Shown: positions 9,930 to 18,758, numbered from the stretch's first letter. The stretch is DNA of 64,000 bases from Burkholderia savannae (GCF_001524445.2 NZ_CP013417.1:3100001-3164000), one strand, 5' to 3'. The notes: generated by a model not told the origin, from the letters alone. Translations and numbers: made by a program.

Positions 9930-11324
9930 TCAGGGCGTGGTGCGCGCGAGTTCGTCGCCGGCCGGCAACCCGCCGCGACGCAGCCGTGGAATGTGCCGGC
10001 GCAGCGCGAGCAATGCGACGAGCACGACCGTCATCGCGGCGGCGAGCATCGTCAGATACGCGTTCGCGCCGCCCGCCGAGATCACGTACGCGCCCGCGAA
10101 CGCGCTCAGGATCGCGCCGGTGCGGCCGAACGCGACGGCGCCCGCGGTGCCCGTCGCGCGCACGGGCGTCGGATAGATGAACGTGCAGAGCGCGTACATC
10201 GTCGATTGCACCGCGTTCACGAAGAAGCCGTGCGCGGCGAGGCCGACGATCAGCCAGCCGGTGTGGCTCGCCGCATCGACGCCGAGCAGCCACGCGGCGC
10301 TCGCCGCGCCGCCCACGCAGCACAGCGCGAGCGGCCAGCGCGAGCCGAAGCGTCCGATCGCGAGCGCGCAGCCGAGCGCGCCCAACACGCCGCCGAGGTT
10401 GTACGCGGTCAGCCCCGAGCCCGCGACCGACACGCTCAGCCCCTGCGACGTCAGCATCGTCGGCAGCCAGCTGAACGCGCTGTAGACGGCGAGCAGGCAC
10501 ATGCCGAACGCGCACCACAGCGCGATCGTGTCGCGCGCGTAGCCCGCCGAGAACAGCGCGCGCACGCCGCGCCGCTGCGCTTCGTGCGTGCGTGCTTCGG
10601 CGAGATCGGTGAACGCGGTGCCGTCGGCGACGGGCCGGCCCATCCGCGCGAGCAGCGCGCCGAGCTCGCGCCAGCGCGCCGGATCGCGCGCGAGATAACG
10701 CGGCGATTCGGGCAGCGCGCGCACGAGCAGCAGCCCGAGCGCGAGCGGCAGCGCGCCGCCGATCCAGAAAAGGCCGCGCCAGCCGTACGCGGGCAGCACC
10801 TCGTGCGCGAACAGGCCGGCGAGCATCCCGCCCGCCGGCACGCAGACGATCGTCGCCGTCACCATCACCGTGCGGCGGCGCGCGGGCGTGTATTCGGCGG
10901 TCATCGTCGTCGCGGTCGGCAGCGCGCCGCCGATCCCGAGGCCCGCGACGAAGCGCAGCGCGGCGACCGCCGCGACGTTCGGCGCGAAGCCGATCGCGCA
11001 AGTCGCCGCGCCGAACACGAACACGCTGCCGATGATCGCCCAGCGCCGGCCGAAGCGATCCGCGAACAGTCCGGCGCACGCGCTGCCGACGCCCATTCCG
11101 AACAGGCCCGCCGCGACGGCGGGCGCGAACGCGGCGCGCGTGATCCCCCACTCCTTGATCAGCACCGGAATTGCAAAGCCGATCAGCTGGCTGTCAAAGC
11201 CGTCGAGCACGATCGCGAACGCGGCGAGCAGCACCGCGACGCGCTGCATCGCGGTGAACGGCCCATGGTCGAGCGTCGCGCCGATGTCGACCGAAAGCGG
11301 CGCGCGGCCGTGGCGGGCGCTCAT
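9930..11324 (-). CDS. MFS transporter, aromatic acid:H+ symporter type
   Basis: 464 residues with about twelve hydrophobic segments. LDGFDSQ (40-46) in the first helix is the DGxD motif of the AAHS family (benzoate, 4-hydroxybenzoate, protocatechuate and similar importers), and ADRFGRR fits the MFS loop 2-3 signature. The ATG at 11324 has GGAGG upstream. It overlaps by four bases the stop of a 27-codon ORF that has its own strong ribosome site. It lies between the kyn and mandelate-type clusters, so the substrate could be an anthranilate/kynurenine-type or mandelate/benzoate-type acid. Confidence 0.85.
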   Translation of the reverse strand: MSARHGRAPLSVDIGATLDHGPFTAMQRVAVLLAAFAIVLDGFDSQLIGFAIPVLIKEWGITRAAFAPAVAAGLFGMGVGSACAGLFADRFGRRWAIIGSVFVFGAATCAIGFAPNVAAVAALRFVAGLGIGGALPTATTMTAEYTPARRRTVMVTATIVCVPAGGMLAGLFAHEVLPAYGWRGLFWIGGALPLALGLLLVRALPESPRYLARDPARWRELGALLARMGRPVADGTAFTDLAEARTHEAQRRGVRALFSAGYARDTIALWCAFGMCLLAVYSAFSWLPTMLTSQGLSVSVAGSGLTAYNLGGVLGALGCALAIGRFGSRWPLALCCVGGAASAAWLLGVDAASHTGWLIVGLAAHGFFVNAVQSTMYALCTFIYPTPVRATGTAGAVAFGRTGAILSAFAGAYVISAGGANAYLTMLAAAMTVVLVALLALRRHIPRLRRGGLPAGDELARTTP

Positions 11325-11404
11325 GCGAGCCTCCGGCGCGCGGCGGCCGAGCCGACGATGCGGCGGCGCGCCGCGGCGATACACGGGGTCGGGGTGTGCT
11401 TCAT
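11321..11404 (-). CDS. Possible 27-residue leader ORF coupled to the MFS gene
   Basis: The ATG at 11402-11404 is preceded by AGGAGAC at ideal spacing. The frame runs 27 codons (starting MKHTPTPC, then Ala/Arg-rich) and ends with TGA overlapping the MFS ATG as ATGA. The strong ribosome site plus four-base overlap suggest translational coupling. The arginine-rich composition is also what random GC-rich DNA gives, so it may not be a real protein. Confidence 0.35.
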   Translation of the reverse strand: MKHTPTPCIAAARRRIVGSAAARRRLA

Positions 11405-11975
11405 GTCGTCTCCTGAATGTCCTCTGGATCGGCGCGTCGCGCGGCCCCGCCTCGCCCGGCTTTCTTCGAAACCGTTCGCGATGTCGCGGGCAAACCCTGC
11501 GGCGCAAGGGCTTCGTCGGCCCTGCGCGATCGTCGCTCGACGCCGGACGGCGATGTCCGCGCGATGAAACTTTGATCTAGCGCAAGGTCACAAATTTACG
11601 CATGGTAAAACTAATTTCGATTAGTTGAATTATTGGAAACCCCTAGCGCGGCTGGCATGCCGCCGCGGCGCGGCCGTCGAACGTCGAACGTCGAACGGCA
11701 AGCGCATCGCAGCGGCGCGCATCGATCCGCCAGACGAATGCGCGCGATGCAGGCTCGGGCGGACGACGCGTGCGGGAAGCGTCGCCTCGGCCGCGCGATC
11801 GATCGATGCCGCGGGCCGCGCGGCCCGCGCGGCCCGTCGTGACGCCGCAGGCACGCGCATTCCGCGCGTGCATCGCCGCATCGTCGTCACGCCCTCGCCA
11901 TGTCACCGCCGACGCGCGATCTCCGTTCCGTCTCCTCGCGTCCGCGCCGTCACGCCCGCTCCGTCGCCCGCCGCG
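11325..11975. other. Upstream region of the MFS gene
   Basis: 651 bases. Apart from the small ORF at 11321-11404 it holds an AT-rich island (about 11573-11635) with a palindrome at 11609-11626, three GTCGAAC repeats (11676-11696) and a perfect 18-bp GC palindrome at 11811-11828 that may end the PanE-like gene's transcript. I see no other gene. Confidence 0.45.
11609..11626. promoter_or_regulatory. Palindromic operator upstream of the MFS gene
   Basis: AACTAATTTCGATTAGTT has 7-bp perfect arms (AACTAAT / ATTAGTT) around TTCG. It shares 10 of 14 aligned core positions with the kynR-kynB palindrome region (CTAATTCGAATTAT). It lies 285 bases before the MFS start, inside the only AT-rich part of the gap. 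Confidence 0.5.
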
Positions 11976-12917
11976 TCATCCGATCCGCGCGTCGATCAGC
12001 CTGACGAGCCGCAGCAGCGTCTGCGCATGCGGCGTCGCGACGCCTAGCTCGCGCGCGGCCGCGACCACCGCGCCGTTGATCGATTCGATCTCGGTGCGCC
12101 GCCCCGCGAGCACGTCCTGCAGCATCGACGGCCGGTGCCCCGAATGTTCGCGGATCGCATGCAGCACGTTCTCGCGCATCCTGCGCTCGTCGACGCCGAT
12201 GCCCTTCGCGCGAGCGACCGCCGCCACCTCCGCGACGATCGCGAGCGCGAGCGCCGGCCCGTCCTCGCGTGCGCCGAGCTCGTCGACCGTGCAGCGCGTG
12301 AGCGCGCACAGCGTGTTGAGCGCCGCGTTGAAGCCGACCTTCTCCCAGATCGTCGTCCACACGCCGGCATCGACCGCGCAGTTCAGTCCGGCGCGTTCGA
12401 GCGCGTCGGCGCACGCCTGCACGATCGGGCGCATCGCGCCGTCCGCGCTCATCAGCCGGGTCCAGCCGGCGCCATGCGAGCGCACGTGCGCGGGCCCGAC
12501 GAGATCGGCCGGCCACGTCGTCACGCCGACGAGAATTCGGTCGAGCGGCACGCATTCGGCGAGCGCCTCGACGTTGCCGAGCCCGTTCTGCAGCGTCAGC
12601 AAGAACGTTTGCGGGCCGAGCAGCGCGCGCACGCCCGCGAGCGCCGCGCGCGTGTGCAGCGTCTTCGTGAACACGATCAGCAGCTCGGGCGGCGCGTCGG
12701 CGCACGCCTGCACGTCGTCCGGCCGCAGCGCGGCGAGCCGCGCGACGCGCCGCTCGCCGCGATCGGTGTCGAGCCGCAGCCCGTCGCGCGCGATCGCGTC
12801 GACGTGCGCGGCATTCACGTCGACGAGCGTCACGTCGTGCCCGCCTTGCGCGAGCAGGCCGCCGAACAGCGAGCCCATCGCGCCCGCGCCGAGAATCGCG
12901 ATCTTCATCGTCGTCAT
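11976..12917 (-). CDS. PanE/ApbA-family 2-oxoacid reductase, possibly a D-mandelate dehydrogenase
   Basis: 313 residues in the ketopantoate reductase family. It has the nucleotide loop ILGAGAMG (8-15), QNGLGN (110-115), the catalytic lysine K193 in WEKVGFNAALN, and the EIESINGAV segment near 276-284. It starts three bases after the end of the aldehyde dehydrogenase gene in an operon with benzoylformate decarboxylase. Proteins of this family act as NAD-dependent D-mandelate dehydrogenases in some enterococci and yeasts. In this setting oxidation of D-mandelate to benzoylformate fits better than pantothenate synthesis. This is an inference; specificity cannot be read from the sequence. Confidence 0.8.
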   Translation of the reverse strand: MTTMKIAILGAGAMGSLFGGLLAQGGHDVTLVDVNAAHVDAIARDGLRLDTDRGERRVARLAALRPDDVQACADAPPELLIVFTKTLHTRAALAGVRALLGPQTFLLTLQNGLGNVEALAECVPLDRILVGVTTWPADLVGPAHVRSHGAGWTRLMSADGAMRPIVQACADALERAGLNCAVDAGVWTTIWEKVGFNAALNTLCALTRCTVDELGAREDGPALALAIVAEVAAVARAKGIGVDERRMRENVLHAIREHSGHRPSMLQDVLAGRRTEIESINGAVVAAARELGVATPHAQTLLRLVRLIDARIG

Positions 12918-12920
12918 CGC

Positions 12921-14372
12921 TCAGAACGGATAGCGGCGCGGCGCCGTCTGCACGGTGATCCAGCGCAGATCGGTGAATTCGGCGATGCCCGCCTTGCCGC
13001 CGAAATGGCCGAAGCCGCTTTCCTTCACGCCGCCGAACGGCATCTGCGCTTCGTCGTGGACGGTCGGCCCGTTCACGTGGCAGATGCCCGATTCGATGCG
13101 CGCGGCGACGCGCATCGCGCGCGCGACGTCGCGGCTGAACACCGCCGACGACAGGCCGAACGCGTTGTCGTTCGCGCACGCGATCGCCGCTTCCTCGCCC
13201 GCCACGCGCACGATGCCCTTCACCGGGCCGAACGATTCGTCTTCATATATCCGCATCGCCGGGCTCACGCGGTCGACGAGCGTCGCGGGCATCAGCGTGC
13301 TCGCCGCCTTGCCGCCGCAGAGCAGCACCGCGCCTTTCGCGAGCGCGTCGTCGATGAGCGCGTTGCAGCGCTCGACGGTGCGCATGTCGATGACCGAGCC
13401 GAGCACGACGGGCCCGTTGCGCGGGTCGCCCAACGGCAGCGACGCGGCCTTGTCGGCGAGCTTCGCGACGAACGCGTCGGCGATCCGCTCGTCGACGATG
13501 ATCCGCTCGGTCGACATGCAGATCTGCCCGGAATTCGCGAACGCGCCGAACGCGGCCGCCGCGACGGCCGCGTCGAGATCGGCGTCGTCGAGCACGACGA
13601 ACGGCGCCTTGCCGCCGAGCTCGAGCACGGCGGGTTTCAGATACTGCGCGCAGCGCTCGGCGATGATTCGGCCCACGCGCGTCGAGCCCGTGAAGTTCAC
13701 GCGCCGCACGGCCGGGTGCGCGATCATCGCGTCGACGATCGCGCCGGCGTCGGCGGGCGCGTTCGTCACGAAGTTCACGACGCCGCGCGGCAGCCCCGCT
13801 TCCTGCAGCGCATCGACGATGAGCCCGTGCGTGGCCGGACACAGCTCCGAGCCCTTCAGCACGACGGTGTTGCCGCACGCGAGCGGCAGCGCGATCGCGC
13901 GCACGCCGAGGATCACGGGCGCGTTCCACGGCGCGATGCCGAGCACGACGCCCGCCGGCTGACGCATGCCCATCGCGAGCGAGCCCGGCACGTCGGATGG
14001 AATCAGCTCGCCGCCGATCTGCGTCGTGAGCGCGGCCGCTTCGATCAGGCCGTTCGCGGCGAGCTGCACGTTGAACTGCGCCCAGATCGCCGACGCGCCC
14101 GTCTCGGCCGCCATCGCGGCGACGAACGCGTCGCGCTTCGCTTCGAGCGCGGCGGCCGCCTTCAGGAGCAGCGCGCGGCGCTCGGTCGGGCCGAGCGCGG
14201 CCCACGGCGCGAATGCGGCCGACGCGGCGTCGACGGCCGCGCGCGCATCGTCGACGGTCGCGGCGCTCGCGCGCGTCGCGATTTCGCCGTCGAGCGGATT
14301 GCGGCGCTCGAACGTCGCGCCGCCCGTGGCCGAGCGGCGCTCGCCGCCGATCAGCATCGAGATGTCCTGCAT
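12921..14372 (-). CDS. NAD(P)-dependent aldehyde dehydrogenase, probably benzaldehyde dehydrogenase
   Basis: 483 residues. The ALDH landmarks are PWNAP with N150, the cofactor loop FTGSTRVG (227-234), general base E251 in LELGGK and nucleophile C285 in SGQICMSTERI. It resembles the vanillin/benzaldehyde/salicylaldehyde branch. It lies between mdlC and the PanE-like gene on the same strand, so benzaldehyde released by MdlC is its likely substrate, giving benzoate. The ATG at 14372 starts MQDISMLIGGERR; upstream sequence is not conserved. Confidence 0.88.
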   Translation of the reverse strand: MQDISMLIGGERRSATGGATFERRNPLDGEIATRASAATVDDARAAVDAASAAFAPWAALGPTERRALLLKAAAALEAKRDAFVAAMAAETGASAIWAQFNVQLAANGLIEAAALTTQIGGELIPSDVPGSLAMGMRQPAGVVLGIAPWNAPVILGVRAIALPLACGNTVVLKGSELCPATHGLIVDALQEAGLPRGVVNFVTNAPADAGAIVDAMIAHPAVRRVNFTGSTRVGRIIAERCAQYLKPAVLELGGKAPFVVLDDADLDAAVAAAAFGAFANSGQICMSTERIIVDERIADAFVAKLADKAASLPLGDPRNGPVVLGSVIDMRTVERCNALIDDALAKGAVLLCGGKAASTLMPATLVDRVSPAMRIYEDESFGPVKGIVRVAGEEAAIACANDNAFGLSSAVFSRDVARAMRVAARIESGICHVNGPTVHDEAQMPFGGVKESGFGHFGGKAGIAEFTDLRWITVQTAPRRYPF

Positions 14373-14448
14373 GCGTGTGTTCTCCTTCTGAATGCGTTCG
14401 GATGCTTCGTGATGCTCGGGAATGCGGCCGCGCGACAAACCGCGCGCG

Positions 14449-16068
14449 TCACGCAATCTCGACGTCGACGACGACGGGCGCGGGCGACGCGAGCGCGCGT
14501 TCGAGCACGTCGCGCAGGCGCGCGGCGTCGCGCACGCGCACGCCGTCGCAGCCCATGCCCTGCGCGAGCGCCACGAAATCGAGATCGGGCAGCGCCGTGC
14601 CCTGCACCGGCTCGCCGTCGCGAAAGCCGAACACGGGCGCGAAATCCTGCAATGCCGCATAGCGCGCGTTGTTCAGGATCACGAACGTGACCGGCAGCTT
14701 CAGATGCGCGGCGCTCCAGAGCGCCTGGATCGAATAGAGGCTCGATCCGTCGCCGATCAGCGCGATCACGCGCCGCCCCGGCGAGCCGAGCGCGACGCCG
14801 ACCGCGGCCGGCATGCCGTAGCCGAGGCCGCCACTGTCCATCGTGTAGAACGTGTCGCGGCGCGTGAACGGCAGATGCCGCTGCATCGCCGTGCGCGCGC
14901 TCGGCGCTTCCTCGACGACGACGTCGCAGGCGTCGCGCACGTCGGCGAGCGTTTGCAGCGCGAACGCGGCGGACATCCGCTCGCCCGGCACGCCCGGGCC
15001 GACGCGCTCGCGCGGCGCCAGCGGCGCGGGCATCGGCCGCGCGCGCGGCGCGGGACGCGCGAGCAGATCGCGCGCGGCGAGCCGCAGATTGCCGACGACC
15101 GCGTCGCCGACGGGCGTCCACGCGGCCACCGACGGATCGTCGACGAGCTGATGAAGCGTCGCGCCTTCGGGCACGTGCGGACCAAAGCCTTCGATGTGGT
15201 ACGTGAACGCGGGCGCGCCGAACGCGAGAATGAAATCGTGGCCCGCGAGCCGCTCGACGATCCGCTCGCGAATCGGCGGCAGGAAGCCCGCGAAGAGCGA
15301 ATGATCCTCGGGAAAGCTGCAGCGCCCCGACATCGGCGCGACGTACACGCGCGCGCGATGCCGCTCGGCGAGCCGCACCGCGTCGTCCCATGCACCCGCG
15401 CGCGCAACCGCCGCGCCGATCACGAACGCCGGGCGCTCGCTCGCGTCGAGCGCGTCGGCCAAGCGCGCGAGCGCGTCGGGCGCGGGCCGCACTTCGCTGC
15501 TCACCGCGCGCGCGGGCACGGGCTCGGCGGCGCGGTCCCAATCGTCGGCCGGAATCGACACGAACACGGGCCCGCGCGGCTCCTGCATCGCGACGTGATA
15601 CGCGCGCGCGATCGCGGCGGGCACGTCCTCGGCGCGCGCAGGCTCGATGCTCCATTTGACGTACGGCTTCGGCAGCTCGGCCGCCTGCACGGATGCGAGA
15701 AACGGATCGAACGGCAGGATCGAGCGCGCCTGCTGGCCGGCCGTGACGACGAGCGGCGTCTTGTTCTTGTACGCGGTGAAGAGCACGCCCATCGCGTTGC
15801 CCACGCCCGCCGCCGAATGCAGATTGACGACGGCCGCGTTGCCGCTCGCCTGCGCGTAGCCGTCGGCCATCCCGACCGCGACCGCCTCGTGCAGGCCGAG
15901 CACGTATTCGAAATCGTCGGGAAAATTGCGGAACATCGGCAGCTCGGTGGAGCCGGGGTTGCCGAACACCTTGCGGATGCCGAACCGGCGCAGCAGATCG
16001 ATTACGGCGTCGCGAACCGTGTACCGCGCGTGCGCCGGCGCGTCGGCGCGAAGATCGGGGGGCGTCAT
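14449..16068 (-). CDS. mdlC: Benzoylformate decarboxylase
   Basis: 539 residues. A ThDP enzyme that decarboxylates benzoylformate (phenylglyoxylate) to benzaldehyde. Catalytic residues known from the P. putida enzyme (Ser26, Glu47, His70, His281) have counterparts here: S40 in NPGSTELP, E61 in LHEAVAVGMADGYA, H84 in VNLHSAAG and H291 in TYHIEGF. The ThDP motif GDG begins at 439. The ATG at 16068 has AGGAG upstream. It is first in a three-gene operon with the aldehyde dehydrogenase and PanE-like reductase, divergent from a LysR gene. Conservation of all four residues argues against a general acetolactate-synthase-like enzyme. Confidence 0.9.
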   Translation of the reverse strand: MTPPDLRADAPAHARYTVRDAVIDLLRRFGIRKVFGNPGSTELPMFRNFPDDFEYVLGLHEAVAVGMADGYAQASGNAAVVNLHSAAGVGNAMGVLFTAYKNKTPLVVTAGQQARSILPFDPFLASVQAAELPKPYVKWSIEPARAEDVPAAIARAYHVAMQEPRGPVFVSIPADDWDRAAEPVPARAVSSEVRPAPDALARLADALDASERPAFVIGAAVARAGAWDDAVRLAERHRARVYVAPMSGRCSFPEDHSLFAGFLPPIRERIVERLAGHDFILAFGAPAFTYHIEGFGPHVPEGATLHQLVDDPSVAAWTPVGDAVVGNLRLAARDLLARPAPRARPMPAPLAPRERVGPGVPGERMSAAFALQTLADVRDACDVVVEEAPSARTAMQRHLPFTRRDTFYTMDSGGLGYGMPAAVGVALGSPGRRVIALIGDGSSLYSIQALWSAAHLKLPVTFVILNNARYAALQDFAPVFGFRDGEPVQGTALPDLDFVALAQGMGCDGVRVRDAARLRDVLERALASPAPVVVDVEIA

Positions 16069-16106
16069 GCGGGCGTGTCTCCTCATCGTCGTCATCATCG
16101 GTTTCC

Positions 16107-16141
16107 ACAGTATCGGCGGCACGCACATTCCTCGATACTGT
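16107..16141. promoter_or_regulatory. Long inverted repeat, probable LysR operator for mdlC
   Basis: ACAGTATCG (16107-16115) and CGATACTGT (16133-16141) are perfect 9-bp arms with a 17-base spacer. They lie in the 103-base gap between mdlC and the divergent LysR gene, where such regulators usually bind. Confidence 0.65.
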
Positions 16142-16171
16142 ATTTTCTGCAATAAGCCATTACGCGAGAGC

Positions 16172-17083
16172 ATGACTTTCGACCTGCGCCAACTGCGCGC
16201 CTTCACGACGATCGCCGCGAGCGGCAGCCTCGGCCGCGCGGCCGACGCGCTGCACGTCACGCAGCCCGCGTTGAGCCGCATCCTGAAGCGGCTCGAGGAC
16301 CAGATCGGCGCGCCGCTCTTCGAGCGTCACTCGAAGGGCGTGCAGCTCACCGCGATCGGCGAGGCGCTGCTGCCGCACGCGACGCTGCTGCAGCACGAGG
16401 CGCGGCACGCGCGCGAGGAAATCGACGCGCTGCGCGGGCTCGCGAAGGGCACGATCAAGGTGGGCGCGGTCGGCAGCATCGCGAGCCTCGTGCTGCCCGT
16501 GGCGATCGGGCGCGTGCTCGACCGCTGGCCGAACCTGCGCGTCGAGATCGTCGAGGGCGTGTGGGACCGGCTCGTCGACGCGCTCCTCAAGCACGAGATC
16601 GACGTCGCGTTGAGCACGCGCGTGCCGGATACCGACGACATCGTCGGTATCCCCGAATGCCGATGGGACGACGTGAGCCACGTCGTCGCCGCGCCCGACC
16701 ATCCGCTGCGCGCCGCGCCCGCGCCGCTCACGCTCGCCGACACGCGCGCCGCGCGCTGGGCGATCCCGCCGCGCGGCACCGCGCCGTACGAGCAGATGCG
16801 CGCGGCGTTCGACGCGCAGGGGCTCGCGCCGCCCGACATCGCGGTCGAGACCCGCTCGGTGACCGCGCTCAAGAGCCTCGTCGCGCACGCGGGCTTCCTG
16901 AGCTGGATGGCCGAGCCGATGTACCGCGCGGAGCGCCGCGCGCGCACGATCGACACGCTCGCCGTCGAAGGCGTCGCCGCGACCCGCACGCTGACCGCGT
17001 TCCGCCGCCGCCACGGCATCCTGCCCGGCCCGGCCGCGAAGCTGCTCGAGCAGCTCGCGCTGCTGACCCGCCAGCCGTTCTGA
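16172..17083 (+). CDS. LysR-family regulator of the mdlC operon
   Basis: 303 residues. The N-terminal winged helix (about 1-60) includes SLGRAADALHVTQPALSRILKRLED, typical of LysR proteins, followed by an effector-binding domain. The ATG at 16172 gives the standard start MTFDLRQLRAFTTIA. It is divergent from mdlC with a 35-bp inverted repeat between them, so it probably controls that operon in response to an aromatic acid such as benzoylformate or mandelate (inference). The related GbpR and PcaQ-type regulators have similar N-termini, so the effector is uncertain. Confidence 0.88.
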   Translation: MTFDLRQLRAFTTIAASGSLGRAADALHVTQPALSRILKRLEDQIGAPLFERHSKGVQLTAIGEALLPHATLLQHEARHAREEIDALRGLAKGTIKVGAVGSIASLVLPVAIGRVLDRWPNLRVEIVEGVWDRLVDALLKHEIDVALSTRVPDTDDIVGIPECRWDDVSHVVAAPDHPLRAAPAPLTLADTRAARWAIPPRGTAPYEQMRAAFDAQGLAPPDIAVETRSVTALKSLVAHAGFLSWMAEPMYRAERRARTIDTLAVEGVAATRTLTAFRRRHGILPGPAAKLLEQLALLTRQPF

Positions 17084-17195
17084 CACTGTCGCGCCGGCGC
17101 GTCGCCGCCGCGCGCGTCGAGCGCGTCGTGGCGGATTGGCGCGCCGCAGCATCGAAACCCCGCTCGATCGCCTTGACTTTCGCCCATCTCGATAC

Positions 17196-17226
17196 GATCA
17201 TTCGCTCACATTAAGAGCAAATGATC
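17196..17226. promoter_or_regulatory. Polyol regulon operator, copy 1 (dalD promoter)
   Basis: GATCATTCGCTC (17196-17207), a 7-base spacer, then GAGCAAATGATC (17215-17226); arms match at 11 of 12 positions. It lies 45 bases before the dalD ATG. Nearly the same 31-bp element occurs at 35132-35162 before the large polyol operon, making a common regulator very likely. Confidence 0.8.
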
Positions 17227-17271
17227 TATATGCGATTCGGCGGGCGCCAGCCGGCCGTCAGGAGACACGGG

Positions 17272-18663
17272 ATGAGCAGTCCGTCCAACGCCGCGCCGGC
17301 GATCTTGCATATCGGCGTCGGCTCGTTTCACCGCGCGCATCAGGCGTGGTATCTGCATCGCGTCAACGAAGCGTCGCCGGCGCACGAACGGTGGCCGCTC
17401 GTCGTCGGCGACATCCGCGACGACATGCGCGCGACCCGCGAGGCGCTCGCCGCGCAGCACGGCGTCTACACGCTCGAAACGGTCACGCCGCAGGGCGAGC
17501 GCGCGTACGAGACGATCCGCTCGATCGCGCGCGTGCTGCCGTGGTCGATCGATCTCGCGGCGCTCGTCGACGCGGGCGCCGATCCGGCCTGCAGGATCGT
17601 GTCGTTCACGGTGACGGAAGGCGGCTACTACCTCGACGAGCACGACCGGCTCGACGCGTCGAACCCCGATCTCGCGGCCGACCTGCAAGGCGCGCGGCTC
17701 ACGATCTACGGCGCGCTCGCGGCGCTCCTCGCCGAGCGCGTCGCGCGCGGCGCGGGCCCCGTCACGCTGCTGAGCTGCGACAACCTGCGCAGCAACGGCG
17801 CGCGCTTTGCCGCGGGCATGCGCGAATTCCTGTCGCGGCGCGGGCTCGCCGATCTGCTCGCGTGGTTCGACGCGAACGCCGCGTGCCCGAGCTCGATGGT
17901 CGACCGCATCACGCCGCGCCCGACGCCCGACGTGCGCGAGCGCGTGCTCGCGGCCACGGGCGTCGACGACGCGTGCCCGGTGATGGGCGAGGCGTTCATC
18001 CAGTGGGTGATCGAAGACCGCTTCGCGGCCGGCCGCCCGGCGTGGGAGAAAGCGGGCGCGGAGCTCGTCGGCGACGTCCATCCGTACGAGGAAGCGAAGA
18101 TTCGCATCCTGAACGCGACGCACAGCTGCATCGCGTGGGCGGGCACGCTCGCGGGCTACGCCTACATCCACGAAGGCACGCACGACGCCGGCATCCGCCG
18201 CTTCGCGCACGCGTACGTGACCAACGACGTGATCCCGCGCCTCGCGCCGAGCCCGCTCGATCTCGCGCGCTACCGCGACGTCGTGCTCGAACGCTTCGGC
18301 AATCCGCACGTGCGCGACACGAACCAGCGCGTCGCCGCCGACGGCTTCTCGAAGATCCCCGGCTTCATCGCGCCGACGCTCGCCGAATCGATCGCGCGCG
18401 GCGTCGAGCCGGTGTCGACCGCGGTGCTGCCCGCCCTCTTCCTGCGCTTTCTGCAGCGCTGGGCGCAAGGCGCGCTGCCGTTCGCGTATCAGGACGGCGT
18501 GATGGACGCCGAGGTCGCGCGCGCGATCGCGGGCGCGGAGGACCCCGTCGCCGCGCTCGCCGCGCAACGCGCGCTGTGGGGAACGCTCGCCGGCGCGCCC
18601 GCGCTCGAGCGCGCGCTGCGCGCGGGCCTCGCGCGCGTCGACGCGTGGCTCGCGAGCCGCTGA
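17272..18663 (+). CDS. dalD: D-arabinitol 4-dehydrogenase / mannitol dehydrogenase family
   Basis: 463 residues, a long-chain polyol dehydrogenase. The family catalytic pattern K-x4-N-x2-H is present as K276, N281 and H284 in AKIRILNATHS, and HIGVGSFHRAHQAWY near the start is the NAD-binding region. It should oxidise D-arabinitol to D-xylulose; D-mannitol to fructose is the main alternative. The following xylulokinase gene supports arabinitol. The ATG at 17272 with GGAG seven bases upstream is preferred to 17221, which is close to the operator. It is first in dalD-xylB-sorC. Confidence 0.88.
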   Translation: MSSPSNAAPAILHIGVGSFHRAHQAWYLHRVNEASPAHERWPLVVGDIRDDMRATREALAAQHGVYTLETVTPQGERAYETIRSIARVLPWSIDLAALVDAGADPACRIVSFTVTEGGYYLDEHDRLDASNPDLAADLQGARLTIYGALAALLAERVARGAGPVTLLSCDNLRSNGARFAAGMREFLSRRGLADLLAWFDANAACPSSMVDRITPRPTPDVRERVLAATGVDDACPVMGEAFIQWVIEDRFAAGRPAWEKAGAELVGDVHPYEEAKIRILNATHSCIAWAGTLAGYAYIHEGTHDAGIRRFAHAYVTNDVIPRLAPSPLDLARYRDVVLERFGNPHVRDTNQRVAADGFSKIPGFIAPTLAESIARGVEPVSTAVLPALFLRFLQRWAQGALPFAYQDGVMDAEVARAIAGAEDPVAALAAQRALWGTLAGAPALERALRAGLARVDAWLASR

Positions 18664-18758
18664 TCGGCCGCGCGCGTCACTCGGGTCAAATCGCCATTGG
18701 CACGGCGGCGAGCGCGCGGCTAAAGTAGCGGCTTCCTGTCGACGCACCGTTTTCGCCC

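Noticed and set aside
11811..11828. 18-bp GC palindrome as an operator
   Set aside because: It consists only of G and C in a GC-rich gap and lies beyond the end of the PanE-like gene, so a transcription-end structure is more plausible than a regulator site.
11625..12047. A 140-codon frame starting in the AT-rich island
   Set aside because: Arginine-rich, no ribosome site, overlaps the end of the PanE-like gene on the other strand and the 11811 palindrome.
11976..12917. panE for pantothenate synthesis
   Set aside because: No panB, panC or panD nearby. Its placement three bases from the aldehyde dehydrogenase in an mdlC operon argues for a catabolic role, though the biosynthetic role is not formally excluded.
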